Shown here in pieces: positions 1 to 8,591 of a DNA stretch of 39,415 nt. The position numbers and the translations under genes were made by a program. The DNA is taken from positions 1 through 39,415 of the forward strand of contig CAMLIT010000029.1 of assembly GCA_946480295.1 (NCBI GenBank), read 5' to 3'. Position 1 is the first letter of the stretch; each line of letters opens with the position of its first letter. Source of the DNA: an uncultured Gemmatimonadota bacterium. Its GTDB lineage: Bacteria; Gemmatimonadota; Gemmatimonadetes; Gemmatimonadales; Gemmatimonadaceae. The notes under the pieces are model-generated. The model saw only the letters and a program-made list of their open reading frames with translations, ran no database searches and was not told the DNA's origin.

Positions 1-596
1 CGCGCGCGAATCCGCGGCAGCTCGCCGAGCGAGTCCGGGCGGCCCTGGCGTTCGAAGGCGTCGATCCCCTCCAGCAGCGCCGCGCGCGCGCGGTCGGGCT
101 GTCCGGCGAGCATGAACAGGTCCGCGGCACGATCGAACGCCCAGCGCTTCTCCAGTCGCGTCTCGGCGGCGCCTTCCCACGTGGACACGCGCTCGAGCCA
201 CGCCTGGCCGGGACCCAGGATGCCGTCGCGCAGCGCCGCCATCTCGGCCGCGTCCTCGGCGGTGTTGCGGAGCTGAATGCGCCGCGCCGCCGGACCGCGC
301 GGCCAGCGTGGGATGTTCCAGTCGGCGCTGTCCGCGAGGAGATCGTAGCCGGGCGACTCGCCCCATGTCGCCGCGCTCCAACGGGCGTACTCCCGCGACG
401 TCACGCTCCACATGGTCCAGAGCTCGACATCGTCTTCGCCGTCGTGGCGGTTCGAGGAGACCTCGATGAGCTGGCGGACGGGGCCGAGCGTGCGGGAGAA
501 GCGCGGGCCCGAGGCGGCGAAGCGAAAGCCGGCGGCGGCGAGCGGCTCGACGAGGTGCTCGCGCAGGCGGAGCAGCAGGAGGTCTCTCGGTTTCAT
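1..596 (-). CDS. Hypothetical protein, N-terminal 198 residues (runs off window edge)
   Basis: An open frame reads leftward from ATG at 596 to the window edge without a stop, so the C-terminus is missing. It begins MKPRDLLLLRLREHL and continues with a charged, Trp/Arg-rich soluble sequence. The early part (a helix, then GFRFAASGPRFSRTLG and a strand-like QLIEVSSNRH) resembles the layout of DUF4304-type proteins; this is weak pattern similarity only. The last visible part (about residues 160-198) has alternating helices like a TPR pair (FDRAADLFMLAGQPDRARA). No signal peptide or membrane segment is seen. The gene is divergent from the lipoprotein gene starting at 775, with a 178-base spacer. 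Function unknown. Confidence 0.6.
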   Translation of the reverse strand, partial: MKPRDLLLLRLREHLVEPLAAAGFRFAASGPRFSRTLGPVRQLIEVSSNRHDGEDDVELWTMWSVTSREYARWSAATWGESPGYDLLADSADWNIPRWPRGPAARRIQLRNTAEDAAEMAALRDGILGPGQAWLERVSTWEGAAETRLEKRWAFDRAADLFMLAGQPDRARAALLEGIDAFERQGRPDSLGELPRIRA

Positions 597-774
597 CGTG
601 GGAGTCCCATTCCGCGAAGAGGACGTGAGGGGTGGGAGCGCGGTCACGCGGTGGCCAGGCGTCGCACGCGGCGACGCCGCGGCTCGGGGGCCGCCCGACT
701 TGCGCCGCGCCTCCGGCATCCCATCATGTGGCGGTCGCGTCGAGGATCCGGCCCCACCGTCAGGGAGGGAGCAC

Positions 775-2193
775 ATGAGCGTCTCCGCGAGGTTGCTGGA
801 GGAGCGGTCCCGCCGGCTGGGCGCACCGCACCGGATCGCCCGCGCCGCCGTGCGCGCGGCGGCGGTGGGTGCCGCGGTGCTGGCGATCGGAAGCTGCGGC
901 GGATCGGATGCGACGGCGCCGCGCTCGGGCACGCGGTTCTGGCTGAAGTTCTGCGAGGGGCCGGTGCCGAGCTTCGCGGCGTACCAGAGCGACGGCGGCG
1001 CCTGGACGCGCGCGACCGTGCAGGGCAAGGCGCTGTCGTTCACCGCGACGGGGACGAAGATCGGCCTGGCGCTCGCGTACGCCTCGGGCGACGAGGAGGC
1101 CCACGTGGTGGTGATGTACACGACGGCCGCGGAGCTGCCGAGCGGCGCCGAAGGCGCCTGTGCGCCCGCGCCTCGCAGGGACACGCTCACGGTCGCGGTC
1201 CGTGGGATCGGGGCGCAATCGGCGATGGTGGCCCTGGGCACCGCGTTCGTCGTCGCCGACAGCGACGCCGCATATCAGCTCGAGGGGGTGGACGAGGGCG
1301 CGCGCGATCTCCTGGCGCTTCGGAGCACCTACATGGGCACGCCGGATCTGGCGATCGTGCGTCGTGGCCTGAACGTCGCCGCCGGCAGCACGGTGGCCGC
1401 GGTGGATTTCGGGAGCGGCGAGGCGCAGCCCATCGCCACGGCCGCGATCACCGTCGCCGGCATCGGCGCGGACGTGGGGAACGAGCAGTCGCTGCTGCGC
1501 ACCACCAACGGCACGATGCTGCCGCTCAGCGGCACGTTGGTGGAGCCCGGCGCCGGCACGCTGTACGGCCTGCCGACATCCGCGCAGAGCAGCACGGACC
1601 GGTACTACACGCTCGTCTACGTGTGGAGCGCGGCGGGGAAGCTGCGCCAGGTGTCGCGGGTGGCCGCGCGATTCGGGGACGTGGCCGTGACGCTCGGGCC
1701 GACGATGCCGGACCCGGACGTGCGCGTCGTCGCGACCGCGCCCTACGTGCGCGTGCGGGCACGGGTGCCGCGACAGGCGGAGTATGGCTCGTACGCCGTC
1801 GTGAACTTCTTCGAGTTTCCGTCCGCGGGCGCCCGCAGCTTCGAGGTCACCATGTCGGCGGCGTATCTCGGCTCGGGGTCGACGTGGGACCTGACGATCC
1901 CGGACCTGAGTGGCGTCGCCGGGTGGGACAATGCGTGGGGGATCGCGCGGGCCGACGAGACCGGGTGGTCGGCGTATGTGGTGAGCAGCCCGCTGGAAGG
2001 CGGTTCTTCGGATCCGCAGGCCCCGTCGACCGTCATCGCGGCGGGAACGACCAGTCAGGCGGCGCTGACGGTCGCGCAGCGGACCCTCCGTCGCGCGCTC
2101 CTGGCCTCGGCGCTCGCCGGGCCGAGAGGCGTACCGTCGTTCGGCAGCGCCGCACCGGGGCTGCGCTTGCAGGTGAGCTTCCGCCCGCGCTGA
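775..2193 (+). CDS. Putative secreted lipoprotein of unknown function (472 aa)
   Basis: I chose the ATG at 775 because a purine-rich GGGAGGGA lies just upstream and because this start gives an Arg-rich n-region followed by a hydrophobic stretch ending in a lipobox (LAIGS then Cys41). The upstream in-frame extension is compositionally unlike a protein. The mature part is rich in Thr, Val, Gly and Ala and looks all-beta (for example FVVADSDAAYQLEGVDEG), with no catalytic motif recognised. It ends in a short Leu/Arg-rich tail. It is probably anchored in the outer membrane or periplasm. It stands alone between a divergent hypothetical gene and a 650-base spacer. The signal peptide and lipobox are visible; everything about function is unknown. 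Confidence 0.75.
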   Translation: MSVSARLLEERSRRLGAPHRIARAAVRAAAVGAAVLAIGSCGGSDATAPRSGTRFWLKFCEGPVPSFAAYQSDGGAWTRATVQGKALSFTATGTKIGLALAYASGDEEAHVVVMYTTAAELPSGAEGACAPAPRRDTLTVAVRGIGAQSAMVALGTAFVVADSDAAYQLEGVDEGARDLLALRSTYMGTPDLAIVRRGLNVAAGSTVAAVDFGSGEAQPIATAAITVAGIGADVGNEQSLLRTTNGTMLPLSGTLVEPGAGTLYGLPTSAQSSTDRYYTLVYVWSAAGKLRQVSRVAARFGDVAVTLGPTMPDPDVRVVATAPYVRVRARVPRQAEYGSYAVVNFFEFPSAGARSFEVTMSAAYLGSGSTWDLTIPDLSGVAGWDNAWGIARADETGWSAYVVSSPLEGGSSDPQAPSTVIAAGTTSQAALTVAQRTLRRALLASALAGPRGVPSFGSAAPGLRLQVSFRPR

Positions 2194-2840
2194 TCGGCGA
2201 GCGGGCTGAATCGGCGCGGACGCCGCGTGTCACCCCGGCCCGATCACGCCCCCCGGCGACGGTCCCGTGCTGCGCGCGGCTGGCCTCGCCGGTCGCGCGC
2301 GGCTCGGCGGTCGACCGCCGGCAGATCCGACTCCACGGCCGCCTGCTCGGCGGCGCGCGACGGAAAGAGAGCCGCCCGAAGCGCCGTCAGGACCGTGCGG
2401 CCGGTCGAGCGGAATGGGGCGGCGCGCTTCGACCGCGAAAATGACACCGCGAGCGAGTCGGTCGACTCCGCATCGTCGCGAATCTCGAGAGGCATGGTTG
2501 CCCTGCTGCGTGAAGGGGACGAAGGCGACGCGCGCGTCGCGGCGCTCGTCGTCGTGGACCGGGGCCATGGTGGGCCCGTGTGATCCGGATCACGAAATTT
2601 TCACGCCACCGCGGTTCGCCCACGCCAAACGGCGCGGACGCGCTGCTCGCGACGCGAGAGCTACGGTTCTCGCAGCAGCGCGTCCACCTCGTCCCCGAGG
2701 ACGGGCCGTCGCCCGGGCGGCCGGCGTCCCGGATCGCCGAAGACATCTCTTGACCTCCCGGTCGGCGCCGGCATCTTGTCGCAACCGTCTGGAAGGGCAG
2801 CCGCGGTCATGTCCGTCATCGCGTCCGGAGGCCCACGGTC
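2194..2840. other. Long intergenic region upstream of the sugar transporter
   Basis: I see no convincing gene in this 647-base stretch. Open frames exist on both strands, but all have shuffled Arg/Pro/Ala composition typical of GC-rich non-coding DNA. A short minus-strand stretch ending at 2661 reads like the end of a protein (VLGDEVDALLREP) but has no supported start; it may be a remnant. The region contains the CRP-like palindrome at 2579-2594 and a weak promoter candidate: TTGACC at 2750-2755 and CATCTT at 2772-2777, 16 bases apart, ahead of the transporter gene. Confidence 0.5.
2579..2594. promoter_or_regulatory. CRP/FNR-like palindromic operator
   Basis: The sequence TGTGATCCGGATCACG contains a perfect 14-base palindrome at 2580-2593. 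It matches the classical CRP layout TGTGA-N6-TCACA at all but the last base. It lies about 250 bases upstream of the sugar-porter gene, which would suit carbon-source control by a CRP-family regulator. No such regulator is encoded in the window. Confidence 0.5.
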
Positions 2841-4217
2841 ATGCGATCCCGCACCCCCGTCGTCTTCAGCGCGCTCGTCGCCGCCCTCGGTGGCCTGCTC
2901 TTCGGCTTCGACACGGCCGTCATCTCCGGCACCACCGACGCGCTCCAGCGCGTCTTCTCCCTCCACGAGTTCGGCCTCGGGTTCGCGGTCACGTCCGCGC
3001 TGATCGGGACGATCGTCGGCGCCTTCACGTCGGGGAAGCCGGCGGAGGTGTTGGGCCGCCGGCGCGTGCTGTTCGTCCTCGCCGGCTTCTACTTCTTCTC
3101 GGCGCTCGGCAGCGCGCTCGCCGTCGACCTGGAGATGTTCGTCGGCTTCCGCTTCCTGGGCGGCCTCGCCGTCGGCGGCGCATCCGTCGTGTCGCCGCTC
3201 TACATCGCCGAGATCGCGCCCGCGCAGCTCCGCGGCCGCCTCGTCGCGCTCAATCAGCTGAACGTCGTCACCGGCATCCTCCTCGCGTTCCTCTCGAACT
3301 TCTTCATCTCGCGGAGCGTCGCGCCCGCCCTGGCGTGGCGATGGATGCTCGGCGTGCAGGTGGTTCCGTCCGCGCTCTTCTTCGTCCTCCTCTTCTTCAT
3401 CCCGGAGAGCCCGCGCTGGCTCGTCAAGCGGAGCCGGATCGCCGAGGCGCGCGCGGTGCTCGAGCGCCTGGACGAGGGCGACGTGGAGCGGGAGCTCGGC
3501 GAGATCATCGCCTCGCTGCGCGCCGAGACCGGCCACCGCGAGGCGCGGCTCTTCCAGCGCCGATACGCGCTGCCGATCTTCCTCGCCTGGACCGTCGCGA
3601 TGCTCAATCAGCTCTCGGGCATCAACGCGCTGATGTACTACGCGCCGCGGATCTTCCAGTCCGCGGGCGCGGCGGCGAACGATGCGCTGCTGCAATCGGT
3701 GGCCGTGGGCGGCACGAACCTCGTCTTCACCGCACTGGCGCTGCTCATCATCGACCGCTTCGGGCGGCGGATCCTGCTCGGCGTCGGTGGGCTGGGGGCG
3801 GCGCTCTCGCTGGCGCTGACGGCCGAGGGTTTCCATCGCGGCGGATCGACGGGGCACCTGGTGCTCATCGGGCTGCTCGGCTTCATCGCCTTCCACGCGA
3901 TCGGCCAGGGCGCCGTCATCTGGGTGTTCATCTCCGAGATCTTCCCGAACACCGTGCGCGAGAAGGGACAGGCGCTGGGCAGCTTCACGCACTGGTTCAT
4001 GGCGGCCGTCGTCTCGTGGACGTTCCCCGTCGTCGCGCAGGCGTACGGCGGACGTGCCTTCTCGTTCTTCGCCGCGATGATGCTGATCCAGTTCCTCTTC
4101 GCCTGGCGCATCATGCCGGAGACGAAGGGCCTGTCGCTCGAGGCGCTGCAGCGCAGGCTCCACCTGCCGCTGGGCGCGGACCTGGAGCCGGAAGCCACCG
4201 CCGTCGCCACCCCGTGA
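2841..4217 (+). CDS. Sugar porter family MFS transporter (458 aa)
   Basis: Twelve-helix inner-membrane symporter of the sugar porter branch of the major facilitator superfamily. Diagnostic motifs are GGLLFGFDTAVISG in helix 1 (residues 17-30), the loop GRRRVL after helix 2, the motif RFLGGLAVGGASVVSPLYIAE around residues 104-124 split by helix 4, PESPRWLV before the central loop, QLSGINALMYYAP in helix 7, and PETKG after helix 12. The length of 458 residues is normal for XylE/GlcP-like proteins. The ATG at 2841 has GGAGG at 2827-2831, nine bases upstream. An exported esterase follows 19 bases later on the same strand, so the two may be co-transcribed. The likely substrate is a hexose or pentose with proton symport; the exact sugar cannot be read from the sequence. 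Confidence 0.93.
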   Translation: MRSRTPVVFSALVAALGGLLFGFDTAVISGTTDALQRVFSLHEFGLGFAVTSALIGTIVGAFTSGKPAEVLGRRRVLFVLAGFYFFSALGSALAVDLEMFVGFRFLGGLAVGGASVVSPLYIAEIAPAQLRGRLVALNQLNVVTGILLAFLSNFFISRSVAPALAWRWMLGVQVVPSALFFVLLFFIPESPRWLVKRSRIAEARAVLERLDEGDVERELGEIIASLRAETGHREARLFQRRYALPIFLAWTVAMLNQLSGINALMYYAPRIFQSAGAAANDALLQSVAVGGTNLVFTALALLIIDRFGRRILLGVGGLGAALSLALTAEGFHRGGSTGHLVLIGLLGFIAFHAIGQGAVIWVFISEIFPNTVREKGQALGSFTHWFMAAVVSWTFPVVAQAYGGRAFSFFAAMMLIQFLFAWRIMPETKGLSLEALQRRLHLPLGADLEPEATAVATP

Positions 4218-4236
4218 GCCCCGATCCCCAACGGAC

Positions 4237-5379
4237 ATGTCGATCCACGACTCGACCCTCATCCGACGATTCGCGGCGCTCGCCGCGCTGCTCGCGACCG
4301 TCCCGGCCGCGCGACTCGTCGCGCAGACGGACACCGGGCCCGGGAGCGCGGCAGCTCGGGCGCCGCGGCCGCCGCTGATCGTGCCGCCGCCGGTGCCGGG
4401 GGCCGCGCCGGTCACGGTCGAGCGCATCACGGTCCACGGCGCGTCGCTCGAGGGCAATCTGGAGGGCGATTCGCCCGATCGTGAGGTCATCGTCTACCTG
4501 CCGCCGAGCTACGCCCGGGACACCACGCGGCGGTATCCGGTGCTCTATGCCCTGCACGGCTACTCGATCAGCAACGAGCGGTGGGCCACGGAGATCCGCA
4601 CGCCGCAGACGATCGAGGGCGCATTCGCGACCGGCACGAGGGAGATGATCGTCGTCATCGCGAACGCGCAGACGCTGCACAACGGCTCGATGTACTCGAA
4701 CTCGGCGACGACGGGCAACTGGGAGGACTTCATCGCCCACGACCTCGTCGCGTACGTCGACGCGCACTACCGCACGATCGCCGACCGCGCGAGCCGCGGC
4801 ATCGCCGGACACTCGATGGGCGGGTACGGCACCGTCCGCATCGCGATGCGGCACCCGGACGTCTTCTCCGCGTTCTACGCGATGAGCCCCTGCTGCATGT
4901 CGGCGCGCGGCGCGCCCCCCGCCGCGGTCGCGAGGAAGATCGAGGCCGTGGTGAGCGCCGGGGACAAGCGCGCGCTCGCGTCGCTCGACTTCATGACGCG
5001 CGCGACGCTCGCCTCGGCCGCGGCGTGGTCCCCCGACCCGAAGGCGCCGCCGTTCTACCTCGATCTCCCCACCATGGACGGCGTGCCGCAGCCGGATGTG
5101 CTCGCCCGCTGGGCCGCGAACGCGCCGCTCGCCATGATGGATCAGTACGTCGCGAACCTCCGCCGGTACACGGCGATCGCGCTGGACGTCGGCGACATGG
5201 ACGGACTGCGCTTCGATACCGCCGAGCTGCACCGGATCCTCGACAGCTACGGGATCGCCAACAGCTTCGAGCTGTATCACGGCGATCACGTCAGCGCCGT
5301 CGCCGACCGGCTGCAGAAGCACGTCCTGCCGTTCTTCAGCCGGAACCTGTCGGCATCGGTTGCCGCGCCTCGTCGGTGA
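4237..5379 (+). CDS. Exported alpha/beta-hydrolase, putative esterase (esterase D/feruloyl esterase-like, 380 aa)
   Basis: Residues 1-30 form a Sec signal peptide (RRFAALAALLATVPAARLVAQ region, with cleavage likely after the Ala-x-x-Ala-Gln area). The rest is an alpha/beta-hydrolase of the putative esterase family (Esterase D, Fes, mycolyltransferase-like). The nucleophile elbow GHSMG places Ser193 as catalytic. LHGYS near residue 106 supplies the oxyanion-hole strand. His351 in HGDH and Asp320 or Asp322 in LDVGDMDG complete a likely triad. It begins 19 bases after the sugar transporter, suggesting that it releases a sugar or aromatic ester in the periplasm for import. That pairing is inference; the family assignment is solid. 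Confidence 0.87.
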   Translation: MSIHDSTLIRRFAALAALLATVPAARLVAQTDTGPGSAAARAPRPPLIVPPPVPGAAPVTVERITVHGASLEGNLEGDSPDREVIVYLPPSYARDTTRRYPVLYALHGYSISNERWATEIRTPQTIEGAFATGTREMIVVIANAQTLHNGSMYSNSATTGNWEDFIAHDLVAYVDAHYRTIADRASRGIAGHSMGGYGTVRIAMRHPDVFSAFYAMSPCCMSARGAPPAAVARKIEAVVSAGDKRALASLDFMTRATLASAAAWSPDPKAPPFYLDLPTMDGVPQPDVLARWAANAPLAMMDQYVANLRRYTAIALDVGDMDGLRFDTAELHRILDSYGIANSFELYHGDHVSAVADRLQKHVLPFFSRNLSASVAAPRR

Positions 5380-5403
5380 GCCGGCGAGACTTCCACCGGT
5401 CAC

Positions 5404-7140
5404 ATGCCAGACGAAGCAGGCGACGCCGCCCGCTCGGAGCCTCTGCCCCCCGACATCGCGCGCGCGCTGCGCGAGAGCGAGGCCCGCTTCGACGCGACGT
5501 TCGAGGTCGCGGCGGTGGGGCTCGCGCACCTGACGCTCGACGGACGCTGGCTCCGCGCCAACCGTCGCCTCTGCGCGATCACGGGCTACACGCGTGCGGA
5601 GCTGCTCGGTCGCACGCTCGAGGAGCTCGTGGATCCCGCCGATCGGGAACGGGATCGCGCGCATCTCCGGCGGCTCCTCGCCGGCGAGATCGCGGACTAC
5701 GCCGTCGACGAGCGCTGGCGGCGCCGGGACGGCTCGCCGGTCTGGGTGCACGCGACCCTGTCGCTCGTTCGGCACGACGACGGCGCACCGGCCTGGTTCA
5801 TCGCCGTCGTCGAGGACCTCTCGGTGCGACGCGCGGCGGAGCAGGCGGAGCGGCTGCTCGCCGCGATCGTCACCTCCTCCGAGGACGCGATCTTCGGCAA
5901 GACGCTCGACAACGTCATCGTCTCCTGGAACAACGGCGCCGAGCAGCTCTACGGCTATGCGGCCGACGAGATCATCGGTCGTCCGGTGTCGGTCCTCCTC
6001 CCCCCGGGCCACGCCGCGGAGCCGGTGGAGATCGTGACGGAGGTGCGTCAGGGACAGGTCGTGCGGCGGCACGAGACGGTCCGGCGACGGAAGGACGGCA
6101 GCCTGGTGGACGTGGCGCTCACGGTCTCGCCGGTCCGCGACGAGGTGGGGGCGATCATCGGCGCGTCGGTCATCGCGCGGGACATCACGGAGCGGCGACG
6201 GGCGGAGCGCGAGCGGGAGCGGCTGCTGGAGATGGAGGCGGAGCTGCGCCGGATCGCCGAGGAGGCGGCGGTGGAGGCCGAATCCGCCGCCGAGCAGGCG
6301 CAGCGCGCGGCGATGGAGGCGGAAGCGGCGCGCGACGAGGCGGCGGCGCTCGCGCGATCGCTCGAGAAGGTGAATCACGAGCTCGTCGCCCTCGCCGCCA
6401 CGGCCGAAGCGGCGAACCGCTCCAAGGGGGAGTTCCTCGCGGTGATGAGCCACGAGCTCCGCACACCGCTGAACGCGATCCAGGGCTATGCGCAGCTCCT
6501 GGAGATGGGTCTCTTCGGGCCGATGTCGGACGCGCAGCTCGCGCAGCTCGCGCGCATCCAGGACAGCCAGCGCCACCTGCTGGAGATCATCGAAGGGGTG
6601 CTCGCGTTCACCAAGGTCGAGGTCGGGCAGCTCCGCTACGACCTCCAGCCGGTGACGGTACGGGAGGCACTCGTCGGCGTCGACCTCCTCGTCGCCCCGC
6701 AGGCGGCGCGAAAGGAGATCCGCGTCGAGACGGATCTCGCGGGCTGTGCCCAGCCGGTGCTGGCCGATCGCGACAAGCTCCGGCAGATCATCGTCAACCT
6801 GCTCTCGAACGCGGTGAAGTTCACGCCCGCGCGGGGCCGCGTCCGGCTCGACTGCATCGAGCGCGCGGACGAGACGGTGGTCCGCGTGCGCGACACGGGT
6901 GTCGGCATCCCCGCCGAGAAGCTCGAATCCATCTTCGACCCGTTCGTCCAGCTGCAGATGGGGCTCACGCGCGAGCACGGCGGGACGGGGCTCGGCCTCG
7001 CGATCGCGCGCGAGTTCGCGCGCGGCATGGGCGGGGAGCTGAGCGCGATGAGCGTGGTGGGCGAAGGCTCCACGTTCAGCCTGCGCCTGCCACGCGTCGA
7101 CGCCGACTCCGCCGCCGAGCGCGACGTGGATACGCGCTGA
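5404..7140 (+). CDS. Soluble PAS-PAS sensor histidine kinase (578 aa)
   Basis: Domain order: PAS 1 (about residues 23-142), PAS 2 with PAC (about 148-263), a long Ala/Glu-rich coiled coil (264-340), HisKA with the phospho-accepting His350 in SHELRTPLN, and HATPase_c with the N box around Asn469 (NLLSNAVKF), G1 box DTGVGI (497-502) and G2 box GGTGLGL (526-532). There is no transmembrane segment or signal peptide, so it senses a cytoplasmic cue. PAS 2 lacks obvious haem or flavin signature residues that I can recognise. No response regulator is adjacent; the nearest is a single-domain receiver at 11271-11711. It converges with the MFS gene with no spacer at all: the two stop codons abut at 7140/7141. 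Confidence 0.93.
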   Translation: MPDEAGDAARSEPLPPDIARALRESEARFDATFEVAAVGLAHLTLDGRWLRANRRLCAITGYTRAELLGRTLEELVDPADRERDRAHLRRLLAGEIADYAVDERWRRRDGSPVWVHATLSLVRHDDGAPAWFIAVVEDLSVRRAAEQAERLLAAIVTSSEDAIFGKTLDNVIVSWNNGAEQLYGYAADEIIGRPVSVLLPPGHAAEPVEIVTEVRQGQVVRRHETVRRRKDGSLVDVALTVSPVRDEVGAIIGASVIARDITERRRAERERERLLEMEAELRRIAEEAAVEAESAAEQAQRAAMEAEAARDEAAALARSLEKVNHELVALAATAEAANRSKGEFLAVMSHELRTPLNAIQGYAQLLEMGLFGPMSDAQLAQLARIQDSQRHLLEIIEGVLAFTKVEVGQLRYDLQPVTVREALVGVDLLVAPQAARKEIRVETDLAGCAQPVLADRDKLRQIIVNLLSNAVKFTPARGRVRLDCIERADETVVRVRDTGVGIPAEKLESIFDPFVQLQMGLTREHGGTGLGLAIAREFARGMGGELSAMSVVGEGSTFSLRLPRVDADSAAERDVDTR

Positions 7141-8469
7141 TCACGCGACCGGATCGCGCCCGCGGATACGTGCCGCCAGCGTCTCCGGCATGCGCACCGC
7201 CACGAGCACCCCGGACGCCGCGGTGACGACGCCGATCGCCCCGATCGCGACGGGCATGGAGAAGGCGTCGGCGAGCACGCCCGCCAGGAGTGCGCCCACC
7301 GTGTAGCCCGAGTCGCGCCACAGGCGGTAGATGCCCACCGCCGAGCCTCGCCACGACGGGTGCGCGACGTCGCCGACCGCGGCGAGCAGCGTCGGGTACA
7401 CCATCGCCGTGCCGATGCCGAGCAGGACGCCGGTCGCGAGCCACGGCGCGAAGCCGCGTACGACGGTCATCGCGAGCAGCGCGACGCCCTGGAGGAGCAT
7501 GCCACCGACGATGAGCCGCTTGCGGCCGACGCGGTCGGAGAGGGCGCCGGTCCAGAGCTGCACCACGCCCCAAGTGGCGGGATACACGAACGCGAGCACG
7601 CCGATCCGCGCGACGGAGAGTCCCGCCGCGGCGAAGAAGAGCGGGAAGAGCCCCCACGCGAGGCCGTCGTTGAGGTTGTTGACGAGCCCCGCCTGGCTCA
7701 CGCTGGAGAGCGCGGGATCGCGCCAGCTCACCCGCGCGAACAGCTCGCGCAGGCTCGGCGCCTGGGGCGCATCGCCGCGGGCCGCCGGGTGCAGCGATGC
7801 CTCGTGCCTGACGTGCGCCATCGTGTCGCGGACGAGGAGCTGGGAGAGCGCCAGTCCGACGACGGCGAAGGCGACGCCGAGGTAGAAGGGCGCGGGGCGC
7901 AGCCCGTATCGGCTCGCGATCTCGCCCGTGGCGAGCGCGGAGAGCGCGACGGCGACGTAGCCGGCGAACTCGTTCAGCCCCATGGCGAGCCCGCGGCGCG
8001 CCGGGCCGACGAGGTCGATCTTCATGATCACCGTCGTGGACCAGGTGAGCCCCTGGTTCACGCCGAGGAGCACGTTCGCCGCCACGATCCACGACCACGC
8101 CGGCGCCCACATCACGAGCAGCGGCACCGGCACGCCGACGACCCAGCCGGCAACGAGGAGATGTTTGCGGCCGAGACGATCGCCGAGCCGGCCGGCGAGG
8201 AAGTTGGTGAGCGCCTTGACGACGCCGAAGGTCGCGATGAAGGAGAGCGCCGCGCTCGTCGAGGCGAGCCCGAAATCGTGCCCGGCGACGAAGGGGAGCA
8301 CGGAGCGCTCGAGCCCCACCATCGCGCCGACGAAGGCGTTCACGAGCACGAGCAGCCAGAACTGGCGCCAGTTCGCGCCCAGCCCGAGGCGCGGGGCGCC
8401 GCCGTCGGGGTTCCCCGGACCGTGTCCGCTCGCTCGGCCGGCGAGGCCGGCACTCTCGAGAACCTTCAC
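7141..8469 (-). CDS. MFS transporter, drug-efflux-like (442 aa)
   Basis: Twelve hydrophobic helices with the MFS loop motif GRLGDRLGRKHLL after helix 2 and a second copy (GALSDRVGRKRLI) after helix 8. The start is uncertain. GTG at 8469 gives a 40-residue N-terminal extension before helix 1, and the frame stays open far upstream with non-protein-like composition. I prefer 8469 because a palindrome (8482-8493) and promoter-like DNA lie just ahead of it. Strong sequence character starts at ANWRQFWLLVLVNAFVG. Its substrate is unknown; the exporter class is suggested by the two-motif layout and by the divergent methyltransferase neighbour. The C-terminus abuts the end of the histidine kinase. Confidence 0.83.
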   Translation of the reverse strand: MKVLESAGLAGRASGHGPGNPDGGAPRLGLGANWRQFWLLVLVNAFVGAMVGLERSVLPFVAGHDFGLASTSAALSFIATFGVVKALTNFLAGRLGDRLGRKHLLVAGWVVGVPVPLLVMWAPAWSWIVAANVLLGVNQGLTWSTTVIMKIDLVGPARRGLAMGLNEFAGYVAVALSALATGEIASRYGLRPAPFYLGVAFAVVGLALSQLLVRDTMAHVRHEASLHPAARGDAPQAPSLRELFARVSWRDPALSSVSQAGLVNNLNDGLAWGLFPLFFAAAGLSVARIGVLAFVYPATWGVVQLWTGALSDRVGRKRLIVGGMLLQGVALLAMTVVRGFAPWLATGVLLGIGTAMVYPTLLAAVGDVAHPSWRGSAVGIYRLWRDSGYTVGALLAGVLADAFSMPVAIGAIGVVTAASGVLVAVRMPETLAARIRGRDPVA

Positions 8470-8481
8470 GTGCGTGCTCGT

Positions 8482-8493
8482 GTTTTGCAATAC
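8482..8493. promoter_or_regulatory. Near-perfect palindrome upstream of the MFS gene (operator candidate)
   Basis: GTTTTGCAATAC pairs with its reverse complement at all positions except one base pair. It lies 13-24 bases ahead of the GTG at 8469. On the minus strand a TTGCAC hexamer is found about 17 bases upstream of AGTATT, so the palindrome would overlap the -10 region of a weak promoter. This is typical of a local repressor site. No TetR or MarR gene is adjacent. Confidence 0.3.
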
Positions 8494-8591
8494 TGCGCCG
8501 CCTCGCCCGCGGTGCAAGCGCGCGCGATGATCAGCGCGCGCGGTCGGCGAGCACGCGTGGCGTGGGCGTGCGCGGGTCTCCGGAGCGACGG

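Noticed and set aside
2227..2583. Possible small genes in the spacer before the sugar transporter
   Set aside because: Arg/Pro/Ala-rich shuffled sequence on both strands without homology-like motifs or ribosome sites.
4111..6978. A 955-codon open frame on the minus strand
   Set aside because: It lies antisense to the esterase and histidine kinase, has His/Arg/Asp/Val-shuffled composition typical of the antisense of GC-rich genes, and shows no domain.
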